64,000 bases of DNA from an uncultured Clostridia bacterium (GTDB lineage Bacteria; Bacillota; Clostridia; Christensenellales; Aristaeellaceae), in assembly GCA_946414315.1 (NCBI GenBank), contig CAMKNZ010000011.1, forward strand, positions 1 through 64,000, read 5' to 3'. Each line of letters begins with the position of its first letter. The first letter of the stretch is position 1. Position numbers and translations under genes: made by a program. This document shows, in pieces, positions 17,217-25,891 of this stretch. The notes below the pieces were generated by a model that was not told the DNA's origin, searched no databases, and worked only from the letters and a program-made list of their open reading frames with translations.

Positions 17217-19361
17217 TTACATTCTTCCCTGCACCATCGTCAGGGCAATCCGTTTCTTCTGCTCGTCCACGCTGACGACCCAGACCTTGACGATATCGCC
17301 GACTTTGACAACTTCTGAGGGATGCCGGATGAACTTCTCCGCCATACGGCTGATGTGCACCAGTCCGTCCTGATGAACGCCGATGTCCACAAACGCGCCG
17401 AAGTCGATCACGTTGCGCACCGTTCCCGTCAGTTCCATGCCGGGCTTCAGGTCCTTCATCTCCAGCACGTCTGTGCGCAGAACAGGTTTGGGCAGTTCGT
17501 CACGGGGATCCCGTCCGGGTTTGGCCAGTTCCGCCAGCATATCGTTCAGCGTCGGCAGGCCGACTCCGATCTCCTGCGCCAGCTTCTCATGGCCGTACCG
17601 GCTGGCCCGGTGAACCACGTCCGCCGCGCCGCCGCGGATCTCTTTCAGGTCGTATCCGAGCTTCTCCAGCAGCAGTTTCGCCGCGTCATAGCTTTCCGGA
17701 TGCACTGCGGTCGCGTCAAGCGGGTTTTTGCTGTCCATCACCCGCAGGAAGCCCGCGCACTGCTCGAAGGCCTTCGGTCCCAGCTTCGGAACCTTTTTCA
17801 GCGCTGCCCGGCTGGCAATCCCGTTTTCTTCCCGGTATGCGACGATGTTCTTCGCCAGCGCCGGACCGATGCCGGCCACATGGCTCAACAGTTCCGCCGA
17901 CGCCGTGCTGACTTCCACACCCACCTGGTTCACGCACTGTTCCACAACGCCGTCCAGCGCCGCGGTCAGTTCGTTCTGTTTCAGGTCGTGCTGATACTGG
18001 CCCACGCCGATGGCCTTCGGATCGATCTTCACCAGTTCCGCCAGCGGGTCCTGCATACGCCGCGCGATCGACACCGCGCTGCGCTGGGTCACGTCAAAGT
18101 CCGGGAATTCCTCCGCCGCCAGCTTGCTGGCGCTGTAAACGGATGCTCCCGCCTCGCTTACAATCATATAGGCCGCCCCCGGCAGTTCAGGCAGCAGGGA
18201 AACGATAAACTGTTCGCTTTCCCGGCTGGCCGTCCCGTTGCCAATGGCAATGGCCGTAATCCCGTATTTCTTCGCGAAACCCTTAATCAGCTTCGCAGCC
18301 TCGGCTTTGCGTGCCTCATTACCCGGCAAGGTAAAATAGCCCACGCCGGTATCCAGCACCTTACCGTTCTCGTCCACCACAGCCAGCTTGCAGCCGGTCC
18401 GGAATCCCGGATCCACACCCAGGGTCACCTTGCCCTTGACGGGCGGCTGCATCAGCAGCTGGTGCAGGTTGTCGCTGAACACCTTGATTGCGCTGACGTT
18501 TGCCCGGTCGGTCAGGTCGTTCCGGATCTCCCGTTCCAGGGAGGGAAACACCAGCCGCTCCCATGCGTCCGCGCAGGCTTCGGAAACCTGCTGAGCCGCC
18601 GGGGTGCTGTTCCGAACAAATGCTTTGCGGATTACTTCCAAAGCTTTCTCGTCCGGAACCTCCAGGGAAACCTTCAGAAACTCTTCCCGTTCACCCCGGT
18701 TCACCGCCAGGATCCGGTGCGCCGCAATGGTCCTCACCGGTTCCCTGAAGTCATAGTACATGCTGTATACGCTGTCTTCTTCCTTTGCGGCTTTGCTCCG
18801 GATCACGCCTTCCCGGTTCAGAAGCGCCCGAAGGTCTTTCCGGATCTCCGCGCTGTCGCTCACGGTCTCCGCCAGGATGTCCCGCGCGCCGGCCAGGGCC
18901 GTCTCCGCGTCCGGAACTTCCTTCTCCGGGTCGATATATTTCGCCGCCTCCGCCGCCGGGTCTCCGGGCTGCTGCAGCATCAGCCACAGGGAGAGGGGTT
19001 CAAGTCCCCGTTCTTTCGCCACTGTAGCACGGGTCCGCCGCTTCGGCCGGTACGGACAGTAAATATCCTCCAGTTCGCTCAGGGTTGCCGCCTTCGCAAG
19101 CTGCGCCTGCAGCTCGTCGTTCATTACGCCCTGCTCTTCCAGCGAGGCCGCGATTTCTTCCCGCCGTTTTTCCAGGTTCCGCAGGTATTCCAGGCGTTCC
19201 GCCAGTTCACGCAGCACCTGGTCGTCCAAAGATCCGGTGGCTTCCTTCCGGTACCGGGCAATAAAAGGAATCGTATTTCCCGCATCCAGCAGTTCCACCG
19301 CCGCCTGCACCTGCTGCGGCCTCAGTTTAAACTCCGCCGCCAGTCTGTTTATAAAATCCAT
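17217..19361 (-). CDS. tex: Tex family RNA-binding protein
   Basis: The 714-residue protein has the full Tex architecture. It starts with an N-terminal helical region (IPFIARYRKEATGSLDDQ). A YqgF-like RNase H fold around residue 320 (LGVDPGFRTGCKLAVVD) and tandem helix-hairpin-helix motifs (HVAGIGPALAKNIVAYREENG, read in parts) follow. A C-terminal S1 domain spans about 640-710 (GTVRNVIDFGAFVDIGVHQDG). Tex binds RNA/DNA and contacts the transcription machinery. It lies one base after queH and shares its promoter. Confidence 0.95.
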   Translation of the reverse strand: MDFINRLAAEFKLRPQQVQAAVELLDAGNTIPFIARYRKEATGSLDDQVLRELAERLEYLRNLEKRREEIAASLEEQGVMNDELQAQLAKAATLSELEDIYCPYRPKRRTRATVAKERGLEPLSLWLMLQQPGDPAAEAAKYIDPEKEVPDAETALAGARDILAETVSDSAEIRKDLRALLNREGVIRSKAAKEEDSVYSMYYDFREPVRTIAAHRILAVNRGEREEFLKVSLEVPDEKALEVIRKAFVRNSTPAAQQVSEACADAWERLVFPSLEREIRNDLTDRANVSAIKVFSDNLHQLLMQPPVKGKVTLGVDPGFRTGCKLAVVDENGKVLDTGVGYFTLPGNEARKAEAAKLIKGFAKKYGITAIAIGNGTASRESEQFIVSLLPELPGAAYMIVSEAGASVYSASKLAAEEFPDFDVTQRSAVSIARRMQDPLAELVKIDPKAIGVGQYQHDLKQNELTAALDGVVEQCVNQVGVEVSTASAELLSHVAGIGPALAKNIVAYREENGIASRAALKKVPKLGPKAFEQCAGFLRVMDSKNPLDATAVHPESYDAAKLLLEKLGYDLKEIRGGAADVVHRASRYGHEKLAQEIGVGLPTLNDMLAELAKPGRDPRDELPKPVLRTDVLEMKDLKPGMELTGTVRNVIDFGAFVDIGVHQDGLVHISRMAEKFIRHPSEVVKVGDIVKVWVVSVDEQKKRIALTMVQGRM

Positions 19362-19362
19362 T

Positions 19363-19965
19363 TTATTCTTCTCCTTTGGAATACCTGCACCCGCAGTAAT
19401 CCTGCCTGTACAGCCCGTATTCTTTCGATAACTGCAGAGATCGCAGGTATCCGTTCTTTTTCTTGAAGTCCGCGAACAGATACTTCACCCCTGCCTTTTC
19501 CCCCGCCTCCGCGCCGATCCTGTTCACGTTGTCGGCGTTCTTGTGGGGGCTGACGGAAAGCGTGGTCGTGAAATACTCAAATCCGTGTTCCTTCGCCTGC
19601 CGGGCGGTATAGTCCAGCCGCAGGGCAAAGCAGGCCAGGCAGCGCTCCCCGCCTTCCGGCGCGTCCGCCATCTTCGGCGCAAATGCGTCAAAAGCCTCAT
19701 GGTCATACGCGCACTCCAGCAGCGGAATCTCCTCCGGCAGCAGGCTGAGCAGCCGCTTCTGTTCGCTCAGCCGGTGAAGGTACTCCTCCTCTGGCTCAAT
19801 ATTCGGATTGTAATACAGAAGCGTCACGCGAAAATGTTCGCAAAGCCGTTCCAGGACCGCACTGGAGCAAGGGCCGCAGCAGCTGTGCAGCAGCAGCGGC
19901 GGCTTTCTTCCTTCCAGCCGCGCGATCTCTGCTTCCATTTCCCGCTGATAATTCCGTTTCTCCAT
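19363..19965 (-). CDS. queH: Epoxyqueuosine reductase QueH
   Basis: The protein is 200 residues from the ATG at 19965, preceded by AGGAG. An upstream in-frame opening lacks a ribosome site. Cysteine motifs HSCCGPCSS near residue 28, CLACFALRL in the middle and DYCGCRYS near the C-terminus match QueH (DUF208), the iron-sulphur enzyme that performs the last step of queuosine tRNA modification in place of QueG. No preQ1 riboswitch is seen upstream. Confidence 0.93.
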   Translation of the reverse strand: MEKRNYQREMEAEIARLEGRKPPLLLHSCCGPCSSAVLERLCEHFRVTLLYYNPNIEPEEEYLHRLSEQKRLLSLLPEEIPLLECAYDHEAFDAFAPKMADAPEGGERCLACFALRLDYTARQAKEHGFEYFTTTLSVSPHKNADNVNRIGAEAGEKAGVKYLFADFKKKNGYLRSLQLSKEYGLYRQDYCGCRYSKGEE

Positions 19966-19996
19966 GCCGTACGCTCCTGTTTGCCTGATATTGGAA

Positions 19997-20025
19997 ACTT
20001 TACTCCCCTCTGCTGCCAAAGTCAA
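19997..20025 (-). promoter_or_regulatory. Promoter of queH-tex
   Basis: On the minus strand TTGACT (20020-20025), 17 bases and TAAAGT (19997-20002) lie about 32 bases before the queH start codon. Confidence 0.7.
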
Positions 20026-20105
20026 CCGCGGGCCAATGTATGGCTCATACTCACTTCAGTTATAGATCCAATCTATATCTCCGGATAAAAAAACTCTATC
20101 TTATT

Positions 20106-20124
20106 ACCTATTGACTCAATAGGT
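20106..20124 (+). promoter_or_regulatory. CymR/IscR-like palindromic operator of cysK
   Basis: ACCTATTG-ACT-CAATAGGT is a perfect inverted repeat with eight-base arms. It covers the -35 box of the cysK promoter. Its form, with A/T flanks, resembles operators of Rrf2-family regulators (CymR, IscR) that control cysteine and Fe-S genes in Firmicutes. A bound repressor would occlude RNA polymerase. Confidence 0.6.
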
Positions 20125-20139
20125 TTAATATGATATCCT
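20111..20139 (+). promoter_or_regulatory. Promoter of cysK
   Basis: TTGACT (20111-20116), a 17-base spacer and TATCCT (20134-20139) precede the gene. The palindromic operator overlaps the -35 box. Confidence 0.65.
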
Positions 20140-20168
20140 TCTCGCAACACATCAAGGAGGTACTGATT

Positions 20169-21101
20169 ATGGCTAAGATCTACAAAGGCTCCCTGGAGCT
20201 GATCGGGAATACTCCCCTGGTTGAGATCGTCAATATTGAAAAGGAACTGGGCCTGGAAGCCACCGTGCTGGTGAAGCTCGAATACTTCAATCCCGCCGGC
20301 AGCGTCAAGGATCGTATCGCCAAGGCGATGATCGAAGACGCCGAAGCGAAGGGCCTGCTGAAGGAAGGTTCCGTGATCATTGAGCCCACCAGCGGCAACA
20401 CCGGCATCGGCCTTGCGTCAATCGCGGCTGCCAAGGGCTACCGCATCATCCTGACCATGCCCGAGACCATGAGTGTGGAACGCCGCAACATTCTGAAGGC
20501 ATACGGCGCCGAGCTGGTCCTGACCGAAGGTGCCAAAGGCATGAAGGGCGCCATCGCCAAGGCGGAAGAACTGGCAAAGGAAACGCCCAACAGCTTCATC
20601 CCCGGCCAGTTCGTGAATCCTGCGAACCCCGCGATCCACCGTGCGACCACCGGCCCCGAAATCTGGAATGATACAGACGGCGCTGTGGATGTCTTTATTG
20701 CCGGCGTGGGCACCGGCGGCACCCTGACCGGTGTGGGCGAATTCCTGAAGTCCAAAAAGCCTGACGTCAAAGTCGTTGCCCTTGAGCCCGAAGATTCCCC
20801 CGTCCTGTCCGAAGGCCGCGCGGGCGCCCATAAGATCCAGGGCATCGGCGCAGGTTTTGTGCCGGACGTACTGAACACCAAGGTCTACGACGAGATCTTC
20901 AAGGCCGCTGCCGCGGACGCCTTTGCCGCCGCGAAGCTGCTTGCCAAAAAAGAAGGTATCTCTGTCGGCATCTCCTCCGGCGCCGCCCTGCATGGCGCCA
21001 TCGAGCTGGCAAAGCGCCCGGAGAACAAGGGCAAGACCATCGTGGCCCTGCTGCCCGACAGCGGCGACCGCTACTACTCCACCGCCCTGTTCACCGAATA
21101 A
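20169..21101 (+). CDS. cysK: Cysteine synthase A (O-acetylserine sulfhydrylase)
   Basis: The 310-residue PLP enzyme starts at 20169, eight bases after AAGGAGG. The cofactor lysine is K47 in [12 protein letters not shown], the phosphate and substrate loops are [11 protein letters not shown] and [12 protein letters not shown], and SSGAALHGA is near the C-terminus. It makes cysteine from O-acetylserine and sulphide. It is monocistronic, with a palindromic operator at the promoter and a terminator just after it. CysK rather than CysM is favoured by the SGNTG loop and the length. Confidence 0.95.
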   Translation: MAKIYKGSLELIGNTPLVEIVNIEKELGLEATVLVKLEYFNPAGSVKDRIAKAMIEDAEAKGLLKEGSVIIEPTSGNTGIGLASIAAAKGYRIILTMPETMSVERRNILKAYGAELVLTEGAKGMKGAIAKAEELAKETPNSFIPGQFVNPANPAIHRATTGPEIWNDTDGAVDVFIAGVGTGGTLTGVGEFLKSKKPDVKVVALEPEDSPVLSEGRAGAHKIQGIGAGFVPDVLNTKVYDEIFKAAAADAFAAAKLLAKKEGISVGISSGAALHGAIELAKRPENKGKTIVALLPDSGDRYYSTALFTE

Positions 21102-21116
21102 CAAATAGACAAACGC

Positions 21117-21151
21117 AACGGAGCACTCTGAATCCAGGGTGCTCCGTTTTC
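21117..21151 (+). terminator. Terminator of cysK
   Basis: AACGGAGCAC (21117-21126) pairs with GTGCTCCGTT (21139-21148), continuing into TTTTCG. It starts 16 bases after the stop codon. Confidence 0.88.
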
Positions 21152-21202
21152 GTTTGGATGATTTTGCTCCGATTCCCGCTCTGTCGCCGGACACTTTCAT
21201 CT

Positions 21203-21231
21203 TTGTGTTTCCGGATATCCTGTGATATGAT
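21203..21231 (+). promoter_or_regulatory. Possible promoter of the 21.3 kb gene
   Basis: A weak TTGTGT (21203-21208) and a good TATGAT (21226-21231) are 17 bases apart, about 60 bases before the start codon at 21294. Confidence 0.45.
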
Positions 21232-21293
21232 AACTGCAGAGAACAGAGAACCCGGGAATGACAACTGAACAACATGCTGAAAGGAGAATCTCC

Positions 21294-22160
21294 ATGAAAT
21301 GCTATAATTGCGGATACGACGGAACGGTCAATCCATGCAAATGCCTTGTAATCAAACAGGTGAAATCCTTCAGCCAGATTGAGGAAAACCTGGTCGGCAT
21401 TGAGGACGGCGGGCTGTGTGAATCCTGCGTGAAGGAACTTGCCCTCCACAATGCCCCGCGGCATCCGCTCTATCCGCTTCAGGCAGTGCTGATCGGCATA
21501 GGCGTCGCCTGTATCATCATGATGATCGCCGCCGGGGAAACTCATCCCCTTTTAATCGCCGTCGCTGCGGTATCGCTGATCCTCGGCCTGATCGTCTGGC
21601 GGGTTGTCGTCCCGTCTACAGCAGCCAAATATGCGTACCGCTGGATCGGATCCGTTTCCGAAGATAAAACAAGGGAGCGCATTCTGGATGTAAGCGTGAT
21701 CCCCGCCCCTGTCGGTGAAAAGATGTACAGGAGCAGGAGGGCTTTTGACAAACTGAATCCGAACCTGACGGCCGGAATGCGCGAAAAGCTGTATACCCAG
21801 GCCATCACCAACGGACTGTGGAAGCGTCTTCCGGATGCCAGGGCTGTGGAAGAACAGCAGAAAAAAGAAGAGGAACTTCGGAAACAGGCGGAAGAAAAAG
21901 CCCGGCAGCCTCTGCCGGACATTTCCGATCCGGATTTCTTCTCAGCCTGCGTGGAACGGCTTGTATGGCTCTATCAGAAAAGACCCGGCGGTTACCTGAC
22001 CAGCCAGGCGGATGAAGTGCGTGAAGTCGGAAGAAAACTGAACGAAGCCGGCGGCATGGACATGATGCTGGAAGCGCATGCCGCGTTCGCAAGGCAGAAC
22101 GGTCTGATGGCACGCAACCTGGAAATGGTCTGGGACGGCATCGGGAACTGGGCTGGATAA
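21294..22160 (+). CDS. Uncharacterised protein with N-terminal Cys motif and two membrane helices
   Basis: The 288-residue protein starts at 21294 behind AAGGAG. The N-terminus CYNCGYDGTVNPCKC, together with CESC about 45 residues in, looks like a small zinc-binding module. Two hydrophobic helices follow (about 60-80 and 84-104), then a cytoplasmic domain with a charged coiled stretch (EEQQKKEEELRKQAEEKARQ) and a helical C-terminus. I do not recognise a family. The gene is alone, convergent with and directly abutting the MATE gene at 22161. A regulatory or scaffolding role is possible but nothing in the sequence fixes it. Confidence 0.75.
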   Translation: MKCYNCGYDGTVNPCKCLVIKQVKSFSQIEENLVGIEDGGLCESCVKELALHNAPRHPLYPLQAVLIGIGVACIIMMIAAGETHPLLIAVAAVSLILGLIVWRVVVPSTAAKYAYRWIGSVSEDKTRERILDVSVIPAPVGEKMYRSRRAFDKLNPNLTAGMREKLYTQAITNGLWKRLPDARAVEEQQKKEEELRKQAEEKARQPLPDISDPDFFSACVERLVWLYQKRPGGYLTSQADEVREVGRKLNEAGGMDMMLEAHAAFARQNGLMARNLEMVWDGIGNWAG

Positions 22161-23513
22161 TTAAATTTTCAGGTCAACCCATTTTCCCTGCTTAAACCGC
22201 AGCGAAACCATAATGAACCGGGACAGTTGGTCCGCCAGGATGCCCAGCCATACGCCGTGCAGGCCCCAGCCGAGGACATTGACCATTACCAGGGTGGACA
22301 GCGTGCGGATGCCGGCGATGGAAATGATCGCGGCGATCAGCACATACCGGACGTCTCCCGCCGCCCGCAGGCAGCCGGTAAAGATGATCTGGCTGATCTG
22401 CAGCAGCACGATGAGGATCAGGTACCGGCAGATCAGTTCGCCCTTCTCCAGGATGTGCGGCTCCGTAAAATACAGGCCGAAGAACCACCGCCCGCCGAAA
22501 AACAGGAGCAAGGCCAGGATAAAGGAGATTGCCAGGCCGATCCGCTGGCAGATGCTGCCGTAGCGTTTCGCCGTCTGCTTCTGTCCCGCGCCAAGCGCTT
22601 CCCCAGCCAGCGCCACCGCCGCCACCTGCATGCCGTCGGCAAAGGAGAAGCCCAGGCCCAGGATACTCATGCCGATATTGTGCGCGGCGAACTCATCCGT
22701 TCCCAGCCGGGCGGCGATCATCGCCGTAGCCAGGAAACCGATCCGTGCCGCAATGTTTTCAAACGAAGTGTTCAGCGCCAGATGCCAGATGGATTTCGCG
22801 CACTCCCGGGAATAACGGAGTTTCAGCTTTTTCATCAGGGGAATACGTACATAGCTGCTCTTCCGGAACAGGGAGTAAACCGCCATGCCCGCCGCCACCA
22901 CCGTGCCGAGCACCGTGGCAATCGCCGCGCCGCGGATCCCCCACCGCGGGAAACCAAAATGGCCTTCGATCAGCAGATAGTTGAAACAGATGTTGACAAT
23001 GCTGCTGGTCAGGTTTGTGGTCATGGACAGCTTGGTATTGCCGCTTCCCCGCTGGGCGGAATTGATGACCATCGTGATTACGTTGAAGAACGTACCGCCC
23101 ATAATGATCTGGAAGTATTCCACGGCCATCTCGTGGGTGTCAGCGTTGCTTCCCGCCAATTCCATCATCCAGGGCGCGAAGCCGACGAACAGCGCCGTTA
23201 CAGCCACACAGGCGATACAGCCCAGGATGATGGCGGTCAGCAGGATCTGGTTGGCCGTATCCTGTCGCTGCTCCCCTTTTCGCCTGGCGACCAGCGCTGA
23301 AACTGCCACATTGATGCCGAAAAAGATCGTCAGTCCGATGAACTTCGGCTGGTTTGTCAGTCCGACCGCCGCAACGGCGGACGGGCCCAGTGCCGACACC
23401 ATCATCGTGTCGATCATGCCCGCGAGGGCAACGAAAAAGCTCTCCGCCATCGCCGGCCAGGCAACGGAGAGTGCTTTTTTCGTCATTGCGCCGCGTGTCA
23501 GTTCGGTCGTCAT
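22161..23513 (-). CDS. MATE family efflux transporter
   Basis: The 450-residue protein has twelve hydrophobic helices and typical MATE elements: WPAMAESFFVALAGMIDTMMVS at the start (read in parts), ALGPSAVAAVGLTNQP, and the repeated half with FADGMQVAAVALAGEALGAGQ. It exports organic cations or drugs in exchange for H+ or Na+. It is the last gene of a co-directional run that begins with the GGDEF gene. The substrate is unknown. An alternative start nine codons in (MTKKALS) is possible. Confidence 0.92.
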   Translation of the reverse strand: MTTELTRGAMTKKALSVAWPAMAESFFVALAGMIDTMMVSALGPSAVAAVGLTNQPKFIGLTIFFGINVAVSALVARRKGEQRQDTANQILLTAIILGCIACVAVTALFVGFAPWMMELAGSNADTHEMAVEYFQIIMGGTFFNVITMVINSAQRGSGNTKLSMTTNLTSSIVNICFNYLLIEGHFGFPRWGIRGAAIATVLGTVVAAGMAVYSLFRKSSYVRIPLMKKLKLRYSRECAKSIWHLALNTSFENIAARIGFLATAMIAARLGTDEFAAHNIGMSILGLGFSFADGMQVAAVALAGEALGAGQKQTAKRYGSICQRIGLAISFILALLLFFGGRWFFGLYFTEPHILEKGELICRYLILIVLLQISQIIFTGCLRAAGDVRYVLIAAIISIAGIRTLSTLVMVNVLGWGLHGVWLGILADQLSRFIMVSLRFKQGKWVDLKI

Positions 23514-23541
23514 GAATTTTCGTTATCCTTAAAATGTAATA

Positions 23542-24303
23542 TCAGAATCCGTGGCTGCCGCCGCCACCGCCGAAGCCGCCGCCACCGCCGCTGAAGCCGC
23601 CGCCTCCGCCGCCGTGGAAACCTCCGCCGCCGGAGGAAGAGGAATGTTTCACCTTCCGGGTCAGCGTCTTCGCGGCTATGACCGCGCCGGCCCCGGCCGC
23701 CGTTGTCGTGATAATATCAGGCAGGGAGACCTTTACCTCCTGCTCCATACGGGCGGAGATAAACAGATAGGCCAGCAGGATCGCCGCCAGCAGGGCCAGC
23801 AAAGCATTGCTGATGATGCGCATGGGCCCTTTGACGTTTTCGCCGTTCAGGGCCTTGTTCATCTGGTTGAACGCGCTTTCCGCGCATCCGGCGTAGTCTC
23901 CCCGTGAGGCGTATTTATATACATTGTCGGTAATGGTATAGCCCTTGGACTGGCTCAGTGTCTTCTGTACGTCCGTGCTGGACCAGACTGCCAGCTGGCG
24001 CGTCGCCATATCGATGATGAACAGCGTGCAGGTGCCCGGAAAGTTGTCGTTCGCCCAGGCTTTCGCTTTGTCCATCACGTAGCTTGTGGACGAACCGCTG
24101 TAGGTATAGAAACCGACGTTGCAATGCTCCGTAATCGGCATCATCGTTTCCCATACGCCGTCGTATTCGGCGGCGTCCAGCAGGCTGCCGCTGTCGTCAA
24201 GCACGGCAATGTAGCCAGTGGATTCATTCGTCCTGGTTTCCGCCGCTGCAAAGACGGGAACCAGCAGGAACAGGGTCAGCAGGAAAGCAAGAATCTTTTT
24301 CAC
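23542..24303 (-). CDS. TPM-domain protein with glycine-rich tail
   Basis: The 253-residue protein has a signal peptide (MKKILAFLLTLFLLVPVFAAA) and an extracytoplasmic alpha/beta domain (about 25-145) resembling the TPM/YgcG family. One membrane helix lies near 165-185. A cytoplasmic tail ends in a glycine-rich stretch GGGGGFSGGGGGFGGGGGS-HGF. Such Gly-rich tails are common in TPM proteins. It overlaps the end of the zinc-ribbon membrane gene by four bases (ATGA), so the two are probably made together. The family is loosely linked to membrane protein quality control; the precise role is unknown. Confidence 0.8.
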   Translation of the reverse strand: MKKILAFLLTLFLLVPVFAAAETRTNESTGYIAVLDDSGSLLDAAEYDGVWETMMPITEHCNVGFYTYSGSSTSYVMDKAKAWANDNFPGTCTLFIIDMATRQLAVWSSTDVQKTLSQSKGYTITDNVYKYASRGDYAGCAESAFNQMNKALNGENVKGPMRIISNALLALLAAILLAYLFISARMEQEVKVSLPDIITTTAAGAGAVIAAKTLTRKVKHSSSSGGGGFHGGGGGGFSGGGGGFGGGGGSHGF

Positions 24304-25874
24304 AGAAGCTCACCTCCTGTATGTGTTTCGAACTGGGGCAGCGCATTGGAGCACGACTTGTTGTAAAGCCGCAGCAGCGTCAGGCTTTCCCAGACCACGC
24401 CGGCCATGATCGCCAGCGTCACAATATACACCGGGGTGTCCGCGCTGTGGAACGGATCCAGCAGCAGGATCACGGTGCCGGCGATCATCGCGACAAGCGT
24501 GATGAGGCAGCCGACCGGCAGTTTTGACTGCTTTCCCCAGGGAATCAGCAGAAAAGCCATAATAACTGTCAGGATCAGCGAACCCCAGCGGAAATACATG
24601 ACATTGTCCAGGCCGGAGATCAGGTTCAGTCCGATCACGGAGGCCGCGCCGGTGCCCAGTGCGCCGAGATAGCGGAAGATCCCGTGGTTTTTCTGGCGGT
24701 TCACCCGCGCCTCCAGCTTCCGCATCTTGCTCATCCGGTCGTCAACATCCACGGTCTCGCCCCGGACGACGGCTTCCGCCAGCTGTTTCTCCCCGATCTT
24801 TGACCGCCTGCCGTTCACGGCAATCTGGGCGAAAATCGCCAGCAGCATTGCCGCAATCAGGACCATTTCCGGGCGCAGGGTCAGGAAGCTGTTGAACAGG
24901 AAATACAGCGCCACGCCGAGCGCCAGCGTCACCAGGACAAAGCGGGAGATATCCATCGGGATATCGGCCCACATTTCCCCGGTCACAGCGTTCTGTACGG
25001 CGTAGAGCACGCGCTTCCCGCTCTTCATGGACATAAACCAGACCGGCAGCATGGTATCGCCGGTATATTCAGCCTGCGCTTTGGGCATCAGCGCCTTTTC
25101 CGCCGCGGAAGTGGAATAGCTGCAGGAGTCGTTCTCCAGCGTCGGCAGCGTATCCTCAAGACCCTTGCGGATCGTTTCGGACCGGGCATACGGAATGTAA
25201 TAATCCGGATCGGTATCCGACACGTCCGCATAGAAGCCGCTCAGGTAAGCCGGCGAGAACGGCCGTACCATATCCCGTGCGTCTTTGGAGATGGAAATCG
25301 CTTCGGAGATGTTATCCGGCATTTCCCTGGACGCGTCATGCATGATCCCGGTATAGTGGTGGTTCAGGTGGATCCGGGTCTTGTAGTAATAGCTCGTATC
25401 GCCTTTGGTCTCGCTTCCTTCGACCGTTGCGCTGCCTTCCACTGAACCGCTGTAGGTATGGTAAGGCACATAGATCCCGCGGAAATCCTCCGCGCTGATA
25501 TTCTTCTTCAGCCGGTGATCCGCGCAGAAACTGCCCTTCAGCATATTCCGGAATTTTTCAAAGCACTGTTCCCGCGTGATCTGGAACGGGATTACGGTTT
25601 CCGGAGGCACAAACTCCTGGCCTTCCTGCTTTTCAAGCATCACGGAAGAACCGCAGTAGCTGCAGAAAGATGCCGCAGCCGTATTGACGGCACGGATCTC
25701 CGCGCCGCAGGTCGGGCAGGTCAGCACATCCACGGCAAAGCTGCTTCCGGCCTGCCGGGCTTCTTTCTCATCTGCTTCCTCTATGCTCATGGTCCGGTCA
25801 CACCGGCCGCACTTCAACTGCTGCCCGGCAATATCGAACAGCATCTGGGATCCGCATCCGGGACAACTGTACAT
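24300..25874 (-). CDS. Zinc-ribbon membrane protein, partner of TPM protein
   Basis: The 524-residue protein starts with two zinc ribbons: CPGC...CGRC (residues 4-27) and CPTC...CSYC (about 53-75). A soluble beta-rich region of about 220 residues (IPFQITREQCFEKF, YVPYHTYSG, LPVWFMSMKSGKRVLYAVQNAVTGEMW in parts) follows, and several C-terminal membrane helices (from about 310) complete it. This layout is known from uncharacterised Firmicutes proteins annotated as TFIIB-type zinc-ribbon containing. It lies 17 bases after the AI-2E-type gene and overlaps the TPM gene, which supports a joint membrane complex. Confidence 0.8.
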   Translation of the reverse strand: MYSCPGCGSQMLFDIAGQQLKCGRCDRTMSIEEADEKEARQAGSSFAVDVLTCPTCGAEIRAVNTAAASFCSYCGSSVMLEKQEGQEFVPPETVIPFQITREQCFEKFRNMLKGSFCADHRLKKNISAEDFRGIYVPYHTYSGSVEGSATVEGSETKGDTSYYYKTRIHLNHHYTGIMHDASREMPDNISEAISISKDARDMVRPFSPAYLSGFYADVSDTDPDYYIPYARSETIRKGLEDTLPTLENDSCSYSTSAAEKALMPKAQAEYTGDTMLPVWFMSMKSGKRVLYAVQNAVTGEMWADIPMDISRFVLVTLALGVALYFLFNSFLTLRPEMVLIAAMLLAIFAQIAVNGRRSKIGEKQLAEAVVRGETVDVDDRMSKMRKLEARVNRQKNHGIFRYLGALGTGAASVIGLNLISGLDNVMYFRWGSLILTVIMAFLLIPWGKQSKLPVGCLITLVAMIAGTVILLLDPFHSADTPVYIVTLAIMAGVVWESLTLLRLYNKSCSNALPQFETHTGGELL

Positions 25875-25891
25875 TCAGGATCCTCCTTGTG

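Noticed and set aside
17322-19466. A long + strand open frame of about 714 codons
   Set aside because: It lies antisense to tex, which has complete Tex domains. The + frame is rich in His, Gln and Arg as expected for a shadow of GC-rich coding DNA.
23542-23640. GC-rich short repeats resembling a repeat array
   Set aside because: They encode the glycine-rich tail of the TPM protein in frame and lack regular spacers, so they are not a CRISPR or satellite.
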